This document shows positions 25,580 to 34,923 of a DNA stretch of 64,000 bases, one piece after another. The stretch is taken from the NCBI RefSeq assembly GCF_030160655.1, contig NZ_BSOT01000011.1:62001-126000 (forward strand), written 5' to 3'. This DNA comes from Agaribacter marinus. Lineage in GTDB: Bacteria > Pseudomonadota > Gammaproteobacteria > Enterobacterales > Alteromonadaceae. The translations under genes and the position numbers were made by a program. Positions within the stretch are counted from its first letter, which is position 1; each line of letters starts with the position of its first letter. The notes beneath the pieces were generated by a model. It saw nothing but the letters and a program-made list of their open reading frames with translations, ran no database searches and was not told the origin of the DNA.

Positions 25580-28500
25580 ATGGTTTCAACGTTGAGTAAG
25601 TACTTAGCTTACATCTTTCTTTTTGTCGTATTTTTTATTTTTGCATTGCTACTATTTATCCCGACAAACTGGGGGATGCAAATCGCAGGGTACTTTGGTA
25701 AACAAAGTGAAATTATAGATTATCGAGAAATAGACGGCAGTTTGTATGGGCAACTGCGCATTACTGATTTAAACATCAGTGTTCCAGCGGCTACCGTTGA
25801 TATATCCTCTGTATCCCTAGATTTAGGCATAACTTGTTTGTTTGACGTTAAGGTATGCATTAAGTCTTTTCAAATGGGCGACTTGCGCGTGCAGCTACAT
25901 GATGTTGAATCGAATGAATCGCCTTCACAACCCATTGACGAATATATTGTATTGCCCGTAGACATTGAGCTTGATGATTTTTCTTTTGCGTCTTTAAGCG
26001 TTTTTGCAGCTGATACAAAACCAATCATTGGCATAAAGCAATTTAATACAGAGTTATACGCAACGGGCAGTCGTCTACATATTCCTTCAATGAGTTTAGC
26101 GACTGTCACTACTTATATTAACGAAGACATTGAAAAAACAACGACTAAAGTGAAGGCCCAAGAGTTGCCCTCTAATAAGCTTAATTTTTCATTAGCTAAG
26201 CTTGCAAAGCAGCTAGAGTCTGCGCCAAAAATCACTATCCCAAAAATTTTCGTTCCCCTAGACATATTGATTGATAGTTTACGTGTGAATGAAATAAATC
26301 AAATTGATACGGACAGTGATAGCGAAACCCCCTTGCTAAGTGACGCGTCTTTATCATTGTCTATTTTGAAACAAAAAATAGATTCAAAGATTACTGTATT
26401 CGTTGATAGTGCGTTAAGTGGCGTGGATGCCAGTGTTGCCTTCTCCCTAGACTTAGCGGACAACTTTCAGCATACATTTTCCACTGCTTTGACAAATGAT
26501 GGTATTCCACTAACACTCAAAGGTAACGGGAATATAAATACAACGGCAATAGAGTTAAGCTCGGTAGGTGAGCAGATAGCGAAAGCTGATGTTGCTCAAG
26601 ATTTTTCTAAGGAAAATTTACCGCTTAGCATTGAGTTGGCAATAAATTCTATTGATGCTATTTATGCATTTTTAAAATTAGAGCAGGTGATTGATTTTGA
26701 ACCTAGCCGTCTGGATTTACAGGGTAATTGGCAAGCAGGTTATCAACTCACCGTTGATGCCGACGTGATGCACCCGGCGCTATCTGCGAAGCAAAACAAT
26801 GCTTCAACATCTTCGGTCGACGCAAAAGTAACACTAGCACCCGAACAACAGATCTTTGATATCGAACAATTGACTACGTCAGGCGAAATTGGCGAGTTTA
26901 CCTTTGTAGGTAAATCTTCATTGCATAAAATAAATGATGACACGAGCCAGACTGCGGCAATGATTGGACAGGATAGTTGGGAAGCCAATAACAAGTACAA
27001 TATTGCAATCAACAATGTAATGTTATCCATCTTTGATGAGAGTTTACCGGAAAATATTACAGGAAATTTGGTGTTTGATAGCCGTTTGAGTGAAAACGAA
27101 TTGAGTTTTTCGTTGCTATGTGATGAGTTAAAAGCACAAGCAAAGGCGCGTGATTTTTCATTTAGTTGCGACGTAAGTTTTGCTGAGTCTGGCGAGTTAA
27201 ATATTCATCGAATAGCAGCTAAGGCAGGTGACAATGATGTGTTTTTAGATGGCAATGTGAACTTGCCATCATCAAGGCTTTGGGCGTTTGACTCGTCTTG
27301 GTTAGATAAATTAACAAGTCGTCTTGAGTTTACAATTGATGCGCCAAACCTTGAGCAACTAATGCCCGATTTAACGGGAACAGCCATGTTAGATGGTAAG
27401 ATAACGGGCAACATAGTGTCGCCAGAAATCGATGTTGCGGGCAATGTCAGCGATGTTGCCTATCAAACTACAGAAATATCTTCGGCTCAAATCAAGGCCG
27501 TTATCAGTAGCGCAGAAAATTGGAAATCAGACATTTTACTATCTGCTTCTGATGTTACGCTCGATCAGCAAACAATTGAGACGGCAGAAATTACCGTCCA
27601 AGGTGATTTAAGCGCACACAACATGCGTATTGCTTTAATTCATTCAGACCTTAAGGTGTCACAAAACATTAAGGGCGGGATAAACACTTTAGACAACCCT
27701 GTTTGGAAAGGGCAATGGACCGACGGAAATATTACTCATGACGTTATTACGCTCGCGTTAAAAGATCCTATTAATATAAATGTAGACCTTAAGAAGCAAA
27801 CTTTAAGCGTAAGTCAACATTGTTGGCACGATCCCAGTCAACAGGCATCTACGCAACTATGTGTTGACGATGTGGACTATGCAGATGGTTTTTCTCGTTT
27901 TGGAGTAAACCTATCTTATAACCTTTCTGCTGCAGCCAACTATGCCTTACCAGAACTAATTATGGATACAAGTGATTTGCCGCTTACTACCAGCTTGAGC
28001 GGCACATACTCGACAACAGATGGGTTAAGAGCACAAGTATCGAATGTACTGAGAGGGCGTTTAGACACGCCACAACACCAACTAAATCTGACGGCTATTG
28101 TCGCAAATTTAGATATTATCGATAATCAAGTAAAGGCAAACGTATTTGCCGGTACCCAAAAGTCCGGCACATTGGGCGTTAAATCTGAACTATCTCTATC
28201 TCCTCAAGACCGCAAACATGTCGGCCAACTCGGTATAAATAAGTTTGACTTGTCTGTACTGCAGCGCTTCCTTCCTATTATTGATTCTTTGAAAGGAGAC
28301 GTAAACGCGAATATTGGCTTTAATGGCGACTTAACTGAACCAAATCTAAGTGGGGAGTTGACGATTGATGAGGCTGAGTTAATTCTTGATGCTTATGCAT
28401 ACCCCCTTACCCGGTTTAATCAAACACTCAGGTTTTCAGGCAGTTCTGCAGATATTGAGGGGGGCTTTTTTCTTGGTAAAGGAGAGGCCAAGTATGATGC

Positions 28501-29539
28501 GAAGATTGATTTTTTAGATGGTTTTAGTGCGTCTGGTAGTATCTTTGGTGAAGAATTACAATTTGCTTATCAAACGCAAAAAGCGAATGTTTCTCCAGAT
28601 ATTAAATTCGATATTACGCCCGATGATATTGTGGTGAAGGGGAAGGTAGTGATGGACGAGACTTTTGTGCGTATAGAATCATTGCCCGATAGCGCTGTGT
28701 CCCCTAGTGCCGACACTATTATTATTGGACAAGAGATACCACCGCCGGAAGTGCCTATTGGCATTGATGTTGATGTATCGTTGTTAGTTGACCCTGACGA
28801 AAAAGGCTTTGTAAAAGTAGAAGCCATGGGTTTATTTGCTGCCTTGCACGGCGATTTAAATGTAAAAGTTTTACAACGTCGTCGAACTACTGGTGATGGA
28901 TATTTGCCGATGCAAACTTTGGTGAATGGGCAGATTAAGCTGCTTGAAGGGAGCTATGAAGCTTACGGCCAAAATTTGGAAATAAGGCGGGGTAGTATAT
29001 TTTTTAGTGGTGAACCGAGCTTGCCACAGTTTGATATTTCCGCGATTCGCAATCCGCTTTACACAGAAGATGACGTTGTTGCCGGCTTGAATATTACTGG
29101 AAACCCGATCCTTCCGCGAGTCGAGTTATTTTCTGAACCGTCGATGACCCAAGCCAGACAGTTATCGTATCTGCTGCAGGGACAAGATATTTTAAGTTCG
29201 TCAAGTGGTGAAGAAACATCTATGAATACCAATATGATCAATGCTCTGGTTAATTTTGGCGTTGGCGGCAGTGAAAACAGAGTCGGTCAGCTTGGTCGCA
29301 AACTAGGATTTGATTCTCTTAATTTTCAGACAGCGGGGCAAGGAGACAATACGCAATTGCAACTTACTGGGCGTATTTCTGATGATTTGCAAATTACCTA
29401 CGGGGTTGGTGTTTTTGATTCTGCGAGCGAAGTCATTTTAAAATATAAATTGCTACCCAAATTATTTGTACAGGCAAAAAGTGGTGTGAATAACGCGGTG
29501 AATTTGTTCTATCAGTTTAGTCATGGAAAGGTCGAGTAA
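25580..29539 (+). CDS. tamB: Translocation and assembly module subunit TamB
   Basis: Very large AsmA-like protein anchored in the inner membrane by a helix at ~8-28, with a long beta-rich groove spanning the periplasm. It acts with TamA and probably in phospholipid transport to the outer membrane. The conserved TamB C-terminal domain (former DUF490) is clear from ~950: 'LPMQTLVNGQIKLLEGSYEAYGQ', 'RGSIFFSGEPSLPQFDISAIRNP', ending with the strand 'VNLFYQFSHGKVE'. 1319 residues is close to the family norm. Operon with tamA. Confidence 0.95.
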   Translation: MVSTLSKYLAYIFLFVVFFIFALLLFIPTNWGMQIAGYFGKQSEIIDYREIDGSLYGQLRITDLNISVPAATVDISSVSLDLGITCLFDVKVCIKSFQMGDLRVQLHDVESNESPSQPIDEYIVLPVDIELDDFSFASLSVFAADTKPIIGIKQFNTELYATGSRLHIPSMSLATVTTYINEDIEKTTTKVKAQELPSNKLNFSLAKLAKQLESAPKITIPKIFVPLDILIDSLRVNEINQIDTDSDSETPLLSDASLSLSILKQKIDSKITVFVDSALSGVDASVAFSLDLADNFQHTFSTALTNDGIPLTLKGNGNINTTAIELSSVGEQIAKADVAQDFSKENLPLSIELAINSIDAIYAFLKLEQVIDFEPSRLDLQGNWQAGYQLTVDADVMHPALSAKQNNASTSSVDAKVTLAPEQQIFDIEQLTTSGEIGEFTFVGKSSLHKINDDTSQTAAMIGQDSWEANNKYNIAINNVMLSIFDESLPENITGNLVFDSRLSENELSFSLLCDELKAQAKARDFSFSCDVSFAESGELNIHRIAAKAGDNDVFLDGNVNLPSSRLWAFDSSWLDKLTSRLEFTIDAPNLEQLMPDLTGTAMLDGKITGNIVSPEIDVAGNVSDVAYQTTEISSAQIKAVISSAENWKSDILLSASDVTLDQQTIETAEITVQGDLSAHNMRIALIHSDLKVSQNIKGGINTLDNPVWKGQWTDGNITHDVITLALKDPININVDLKKQTLSVSQHCWHDPSQQASTQLCVDDVDYADGFSRFGVNLSYNLSAAANYALPELIMDTSDLPLTTSLSGTYSTTDGLRAQVSNVLRGRLDTPQHQLNLTAIVANLDIIDNQVKANVFAGTQKSGTLGVKSELSLSPQDRKHVGQLGINKFDLSVLQRFLPIIDSLKGDVNANIGFNGDLTEPNLSGELTIDEAELILDAYAYPLTRFNQTLRFSGSSADIEGGFFLGKGEAKYDAKIDFLDGFSASGSIFGEELQFAYQTQKANVSPDIKFDITPDDIVVKGKVVMDETFVRIESLPDSAVSPSADTIIIGQEIPPPEVPIGIDVDVSLLVDPDEKGFVKVEAMGLFAALHGDLNVKVLQRRRTTGDGYLPMQTLVNGQIKLLEGSYEAYGQNLEIRRGSIFFSGEPSLPQFDISAIRNPLYTEDDVVAGLNITGNPILPRVELFSEPSMTQARQLSYLLQGQDILSSSSGEETSMNTNMINALVNFGVGGSENRVGQLGRKLGFDSLNFQTAGQGDNTQLQLTGRISDDLQITYGVGVFDSASEVILKYKLLPKLFVQAKSGVNNAVNLFYQFSHGKVE

Positions 29540-29545
29540 GTGTTT

Positions 29546-29608
29546 GCAGCATCTAAATGAACGTTCGTAGTGTTAGTTTCAATTTAGGTGCTGCTGTTAA
29601 CTCTTTTT
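29546..29608 (+). terminator. Probable terminator downstream of tamB
   Basis: Thirteen-base stem with one G-T pair (29546-29558 with 29582-29594), a 23-base loop and then a T-rich tail. The long loop lowers confidence. Confidence 0.5.
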
Positions 29609-29638
29609 TATAGGAGGATTACAACTTTACTTATCTTC

Positions 29639-29875
29639 TCAAGCGTAGATGACCAAATCACGATAATAATTGGCAATAAGTGCATGCCGGTTTCTAATTT
29701 GTAATTTGCGATATATGTTGGCGCAATGGAATTTAACCGTTCTCTCGCTGATAAAAAGCTGACACGCGATAAGTTTGTTGGGCAGGCCTTCCATAATTTT
29801 CATGGCAATTTGTTTTTCGCGTTTTGACAAGTTATCAATGCTTTCAAGTGTATTTGCTTTCTCTACATAATTCAT
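29639..29875 (-). CDS. Single-domain LuxR-type DNA-binding regulator
   Basis: 78-residue protein made almost entirely of a LuxR/GerE helix-turn-helix: 'LSKREKQIAMKIMEGLPNKLIA' (Ser-Lys-Arg-Glu start, scaffold helices) and 'FISERTVKFHCANIYRKL', the recognition helix with its conserved Thr-Val-Lys-x-His. There is no receiver or ligand domain, so it is either constitutively competent to bind DNA, controlled by its own expression, or a decayed fragment of a two-domain regulator. The complete helix set and good coding length argue for a functional gene. The short degenerate tandem repeats 40-100 bases upstream of its start may be regulatory. Target genes unknown. Confidence 0.8.
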   Translation of the reverse strand: MNYVEKANTLESIDNLSKREKQIAMKIMEGLPNKLIACQLFISERTVKFHCANIYRKLQIRNRHALIANYYRDLVIYA

Positions 29876-29915
29876 ATTTATTAATCCTTTAAATTGTTTT
29901 CCGATTTTGATATTG

Positions 29916-29975
29916 CCTAAGTGAGTAGTACTTATGTGAATAGCACCTAAATGAATATTACTTAAGTGTTAATCC
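29916..29975. repeat. Four degenerate 15-bp tandem repeats upstream of the LuxR-type gene
   Basis: Units CCTAAGTGAGTAGTA (29916), CTTATGTGAATAGCA (29931), CCTAAATGAATATTA (29946) and CTTAAGTGTTAATCC (29961) follow each other without gaps. Shared core C(C/T)TAAxTGxxTA. They lie in the 351-base gap before the amidohydrolase, next to the regulator's start codon. Confidence 0.7.
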
Positions 29976-30081
29976 ACTTACTTCACGCAGCTGTTGTCTA
30001 GTCGAACAAGTTATCTTTGTTGACCTGATCTATTAAACCTAGTTTTTTCAACCAATACCGGTAAACAATGGTCAGGATATG

Positions 30082-30119
30082 ACAAAAAGAGGACAAGTTA
30101 AGTTTTGTCCTCTTTTTGT
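30082..30119 (-). terminator. Terminator of the propeller-amidohydrolase gene
   Basis: A perfect 15-base stem (30082-30096 with 30105-30119), eight-base loop, with five T inside the distal arm on either strand, so it could work in both directions. It lies about 110 bases after the stop at 30227. Confidence 0.8.
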
Positions 30120-30226
30120 TACTGAACGAAAGTCAGTTAGGTGGATTGTAAGTGTTTGAATATTCGACTTTTATCCGCGTAGCGCTGTTAAGAACGCCTG
30201 CGCGGACAAAAATTGGCTAAAGCAGA

Positions 30227-33200
30227 TTAATGTACCCAATGGTAACGTTTTGCTTTTTCTTGCATTAACTGTTTAGTTTCATCTGGCATAAAACGCTTAT
30301 TGTCCGACTCAAAAAAGAAGGCTGAGCGTTCTTTTTTGCTACCAAGTTCATTCATTGTGGTGGTGTCGTATACTCGGCCATTAATAATTGTGTGTGTCAC
30401 ATACTCACTGCGTGATAGATCTGCCAGTACATCACCATCGATAATAGCAATATCCGCAAGCTTTCCGACTTCAATAGAACCGATGCTCTCATCCATCCCT
30501 AGATGAATTGCCCCATCTATTGTGCCGCCACGAAGCGCTTCAAATGGGCGAAACCCACCTTGAGCCATGACCCATAACTCCCAGTGAGCACCTAAGCCCT
30601 CACGTTGTCCGTGTGCGCCAATCATCACACGCACACCTTTATCCCTTAGTGCTTTGGCATACTTGGCAACATCTACGTGATTGTATTGGTTATCTGGCGC
30701 AGTCGGCCTTCTAATCGAGCGACGGTCCACTAAAAAGCTAGGTACATAGCGCATTAAACGTTCGTTTTTCCATACTTCCGTGCGATCATAAAAGTATTCT
30801 TCACCCATCATACCGCCATAAGCGACAACAAACGTGGGTGTATACCCAAATTGAGTAGCCTGCCAAAGAGACGTCAAATCATCATAGCCGCGCGCTATAG
30901 GGATTGAGTGCTCTAATCCCGTATGTCCGTCGACGAGCATTGATATATTCTGCTGAAACTTACCACCACCTTCAGGCACGACCATCATTTCTTGTTTCAG
31001 TGACGCTAAGAGTACTTGTTGGCGTTGGTCACGCCTTGGCTGGTTGTAACTCTTCACCGAGATTGCGCCCATGTCTTTGAGACGTTGAACATGGTAATAA
31101 GCATCATCATAATCATTGATTTGAGCTTTGTATGCGAGGGCTTCCGCGCCATATAAAATGGTACCTGTAGAGTAAATACGCGGTGCGATAATTTTACCTG
31201 CGCGTTGCAATTCAGCCGCGGCCATAATTTCACTCGTATCATTGGAAGGGTCATGTATGGTCGTGACACCGAATGCCAAATTAGAAAATTGTGACCAATT
31301 TTGTTGAGGAATTATCTCATTGCTGCCCTGTGAACCATGGGCATGGGCATCAATTAGGCCAGGGATGATTGATTTACCTGTTGTATCAATGACTTTTGCA
31401 TTCTCGGGTACCAGTACTTCGTTTTTAGTACCAACGTCAACAATACGGTTATCTTCGATGATTACTACGCCATCCTTGATTACCTCTTGTTGGTTGTCTG
31501 CATCACGCATTGTAATTACGGTGCCACCGACAAGGGCTTTAATATCTTTAGGTTTATCGGACGTATATTTGAATCCTAACTCAATACCGGCACTCTGTGG
31601 GTCTGGCAGTGTATCAGGTGCGTCGTTTCTATAGGCAAAAGCGTCATCCAGTGGGCGTTCGAAGTATCTAGGGCCATAAGACCAACCTAAGGTGTTACTA
31701 CTATCTCGCCACGACATATAATTACCCGCGCGAGCGGAGAGTTTGGTAACCGGAAAACTAGTGATGTCTGGACCGATATTAAGCGTTTGACCCGTTTGTA
31801 CAAATGGCATGGCATAGGTGTTATATTGGTGTACAAAGCCAATATATTTTCCATTTGTCGATAGTCGGTACTCACTAACTTTGTCTTTGCCGTCAAGGTG
31901 CACTATTTTATCTTTGCCTGCTAAGTCGACACTCGAAAATTTGGTTTCCGGGTAAGAACCGAACGCCGACTCGGTAAAATACACTCTTGTATTGTCTGAA
32001 CCAAAGTGAGGTTCAAATCCTTTCTTGGCGACACGCTTAACGGATTTTTTATCCCTATTTAGCACGTAAATTCCCGGCTCAGTGCTATGACTTGGGTCGA
32101 GTAGGTAACCGCCTGTCGCTTTTCGGTAGGTAATTAATTCAGCATCATTTGAAAAGCTTGGTTCAACATAGTGTCCAGGACTGAGGCTGACAACTTTGCC
32201 TTTTCCACCTTTAGCGGAAACAACACGAATGCTGCCAAAGCTTTGATCATTCCACGTCGTGTATACAATGGATTTCCCATCTAAAGAGTAACGTGGGTAA
32301 TATTCATCATGTTCATTTTGTTTGGTTAAGCGTTTTGTTTTACCCGACTTTATATTTTTGAGGTACAACTTTCCTAAGGCTTGAAATAGCACCGATTTAC
32401 CATTGGGTGAGCGTTGCGCCCACCTAATCGCTTTTACATCAAACTCGTCAGGTGCAACATCTACTTTGAAACGCAGGGCGTCAGCGTATTTCACCGTCGT
32501 CGTAATATTGAGATCTACACTCGTCAGTGATTGGTCGGCTACGCTCAATTTATGAAATTTACCTCCTGTCCAAAACATGACTTGCTTGCTGTCAGGTGTC
32601 CAATCAAAATAGGCAAAATAACCTTCAGTGCCAAAGCCTTCTTGCATGTCTCTTTCTAGGGCTAAAAACAACGGTGTTTCACTACCTGTTTCTAAGGACT
32701 TAATAAAAAGTGCTGTTTTATTTTTTACGCGTCGAATGAATGCTATATGTTTTCCATCAGGAGATGGTGTTGGTACTACCGCGCCACCAGTACCCGAAAT
32801 AAACCGCTCTTCTTCGCCCGTTTCTCGGTCGTAACGCGTGACCGCGAAAATGGATTTTAGAGGGTCTCTGTTGTATTCAAATCGTGAACCGGCACTTATG
32901 TCATGTGTATAATATATGTACTGGCCGTCATGAGAAAACACTGGATCTGCAATGTTCTGCTGTTCAATATTACCGTTTTCACGTTTTTTTATAGCGATGC
33001 CATCGCCACCACTTTTGTGAAACATCCAAATTTCACCTGCAGGAATACTGCGTGCAGACATAAAGCCCTTTGTAACCACAATATATTCACCATCTGGGCT
33101 CCACTTAGGCGAGTGAATTAAGTGTTTTTTCTCTTTTGTTATTTGGGTAATGTTTTTGCCATCAATATCCATAACCCAGACATTGGATAAGCCATCTCTG

Positions 33201-33598
33201 TCAGAAATGAATGCTACTTTTGTACCGTCAGGGCTAATACTTGGGTGAATATTCCATGCAAAGTCTTGAGTTAGTGGTGTAGCGTCACCACCATTTGTGC
33301 TCGCGATAAATATGTCACCTAACATGTCGAATACGAATTGCTTACCATTAGGTGCAATATCTAAACTCGACCAAGTTGTTTCATTTGTATTGATCGTCAA
33401 AGTGTTGAGTTCGAAGGGGGGATTAAGTACGTCCCAATCCGTGTATTCGCTCTTTTGTTCACTTTCATTCGTTTTTTCCTCAACTGCGGCGTACGTGCCC
33501 GAAAAAAATAAGGACGTTGATACGAAAGAGAGTGAGATGAATTTAAGGAAGTAATTTTTTGCCTTTTTGTTGAAGGTATTTTTGTGTCGTAGGTTCAT
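30227..33598 (-). CDS. Exported TolB-like beta-propeller / amidohydrolase fusion
   Basis: 1123-residue exported enzyme. The signal peptide ends near GTYAA. Residues ~65-640 form WD40-like/TolB-type propeller blades with repeated 'SPDGTKVAFISDRDG'-type motifs. Residues ~690-1075 form a metal-dependent amidohydrolase domain with the entry motif 'GKSIIPGLIDAHAHG' (HxH metal ligands), a further His in 'GLEHSIPIARG', 'VMIGAHGQREGLGAHWEL' and the exit strand 'GSIEVGKLADIAIID'. This architecture is common in marine gammaproteobacteria and is usually annotated as an amidohydrolase or peptidase-like protein. The substrate cannot be read. The gene is alone on its strand between two terminators or gaps. 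Confidence 0.9.
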   Translation of the reverse strand: MNLRHKNTFNKKAKNYFLKFISLSFVSTSLFFSGTYAAVEEKTNESEQKSEYTDWDVLNPPFELNTLTINTNETTWSSLDIAPNGKQFVFDMLGDIFIASTNGGDATPLTQDFAWNIHPSISPDGTKVAFISDRDGLSNVWVMDIDGKNITQITKEKKHLIHSPKWSPDGEYIVVTKGFMSARSIPAGEIWMFHKSGGDGIAIKKRENGNIEQQNIADPVFSHDGQYIYYTHDISAGSRFEYNRDPLKSIFAVTRYDRETGEEERFISGTGGAVVPTPSPDGKHIAFIRRVKNKTALFIKSLETGSETPLFLALERDMQEGFGTEGYFAYFDWTPDSKQVMFWTGGKFHKLSVADQSLTSVDLNITTTVKYADALRFKVDVAPDEFDVKAIRWAQRSPNGKSVLFQALGKLYLKNIKSGKTKRLTKQNEHDEYYPRYSLDGKSIVYTTWNDQSFGSIRVVSAKGGKGKVVSLSPGHYVEPSFSNDAELITYRKATGGYLLDPSHSTEPGIYVLNRDKKSVKRVAKKGFEPHFGSDNTRVYFTESAFGSYPETKFSSVDLAGKDKIVHLDGKDKVSEYRLSTNGKYIGFVHQYNTYAMPFVQTGQTLNIGPDITSFPVTKLSARAGNYMSWRDSSNTLGWSYGPRYFERPLDDAFAYRNDAPDTLPDPQSAGIELGFKYTSDKPKDIKALVGGTVITMRDADNQQEVIKDGVVIIEDNRIVDVGTKNEVLVPENAKVIDTTGKSIIPGLIDAHAHGSQGSNEIIPQQNWSQFSNLAFGVTTIHDPSNDTSEIMAAAELQRAGKIIAPRIYSTGTILYGAEALAYKAQINDYDDAYYHVQRLKDMGAISVKSYNQPRRDQRQQVLLASLKQEMMVVPEGGGKFQQNISMLVDGHTGLEHSIPIARGYDDLTSLWQATQFGYTPTFVVAYGGMMGEEYFYDRTEVWKNERLMRYVPSFLVDRRSIRRPTAPDNQYNHVDVAKYAKALRDKGVRVMIGAHGQREGLGAHWELWVMAQGGFRPFEALRGGTIDGAIHLGMDESIGSIEVGKLADIAIIDGDVLADLSRSEYVTHTIINGRVYDTTTMNELGSKKERSAFFFESDNKRFMPDETKQLMQEKAKRYHWVH

Positions 33599-33723
33599 AT
33601 ATTTTTCTTATTTTATTTATATTGCGGTCAAACAATAAGGGGAAATTGCGTTTTGTTCAAGCGTGGATGTTAACGTTCTACTTGCTGTATAACTGGATGT
33701 ATCTCGTGCCTGTTCCGCCTAGC

Positions 33724-34719
33724 CTACAGTGAGGCCAATCTGTATTGACGATTTCTAATCGCCATGAGTGAGTCGTCGTCAGCTTCTCCAATTTTATAAT
33801 AGGCAGGACCAGTCGGTTCGAGCAAAACATAAGGAATGCTGTCTGATGTAATGGTTTTCTCATTCGGTAATGCTCTGAGGCTTACGCCGAGTAAGGCGTG
33901 CTTCGGTAAAAGTATCATCTTAAGCTTAATTTGCTCGTTGTATGCTTTTAATATGGCCGCTAGTAGCGTCGATTTACTGTCGCAGTCTCCTCGGTTTTGC
34001 AAGATTAGGTCCTTGGGTGACGCAAAACCTGAACCATTGGACGATATTCGATTTCGTAAATCGTCATAAGGAATACTTTGTACCCAGCTCATCGCAATGG
34101 TGATGAATTCTCTATAATCTTTTTGATTCTCTTGAATACTCTTGATTGCATCGACAATGGAATTTAGCCCATCTTTACTGTCGTGTACGTACCTCGCAAA
34201 ATCGTGCTGAATGGCTTTTTCTCCAAGAGGAGATGTATAAGTGAGGAAAAAGTTCTTCTCGTAAAACTCAGCTTTTACAGTATCTTGTAGCTCATCAATT
34301 TCTCTAAGGGTTTCCTTCGCTACTTTGTCGTTGGGCGCTCGTACTTGATATTCGGTGTTGAGCCCTAGGCGTTTGATAACAACTTGAATCCCTTCACCGG
34401 AAACATCCACTGCGTAACGCCTGATAGCCGCAACAATTTCTTGTTGCAGCAAGTCATTGTTGTAACGTATGGGAGAATTTGGCAATTGGTTTAAGGTGGC
34501 ATTGGCTAGGGGAAATTGAATAGCATAGTGTTTTTCTCCATCGAACCATCGATACGAAAAAGTATGCCCTTCTACGTTGGATTTTTTTTGAAAGCCAAGT
34601 TGAGATGCTTGCGCATCTTGTGTCGCAAAAGCAGCGAGTATCGTTAATGTTATGAGCATCAAGCAGCTTATTGCCATGCGCAAAATATTTATATGCAGCG
34701 AATGCAACTGCTTTTGCAT
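33724..34719 (-). CDS. Exported transglutaminase-like cysteine peptidase-fold protein
   Basis: 331 residues with an N-terminal hydrophobic segment (~15-38, ending AQAS) that is a signal peptide or anchor. The C-terminal half has the elements of a transglutaminase-like fold: 'NRGDCDSKSTLLAAIL' with the nucleophile Cys, 'MILLPKHALLGV' with the His, and 'YVLLEPTGP' in the position of the acidic residue. An upstream 'WVQSIPYDDL' also fits that family. GAGG lies five bases before the chosen ATG at 34719. It is divergent from the diguanylate cyclase gene. The substrate is unknown. Confidence 0.7.
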   Translation of the reverse strand: MQKQLHSLHINILRMAISCLMLITLTILAAFATQDAQASQLGFQKKSNVEGHTFSYRWFDGEKHYAIQFPLANATLNQLPNSPIRYNNDLLQQEIVAAIRRYAVDVSGEGIQVVIKRLGLNTEYQVRAPNDKVAKETLREIDELQDTVKAEFYEKNFFLTYTSPLGEKAIQHDFARYVHDSKDGLNSIVDAIKSIQENQKDYREFITIAMSWVQSIPYDDLRNRISSNGSGFASPKDLILQNRGDCDSKSTLLAAILKAYNEQIKLKMILLPKHALLGVSLRALPNEKTITSDSIPYVLLEPTGPAYYKIGEADDDSLMAIRNRQYRLASL

Positions 34720-34923
34720 AACTACCTCAATAGATATTGGACCCTGTTCGTATTAACAAAATATCAGTAAAGATACCTTGGTTCAAAAGAAACAGTGAAG
34801 TAGACACTTCAAAAAAATAATAGTTAAGTATGAAAAATAATACTCAACTAAGTTTATTTACATATTCTAATGCGACTACTACTAGTAAAATGCGGTAAAA
34901 ATACCTGTTGAATCTTCCATATC

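Noticed and set aside
30300-33554. Several plus-strand frames of 60-104 codons antisense to the amidohydrolase fusion
   Set aside because: They have no motifs and overlap a gene with clear domains throughout.
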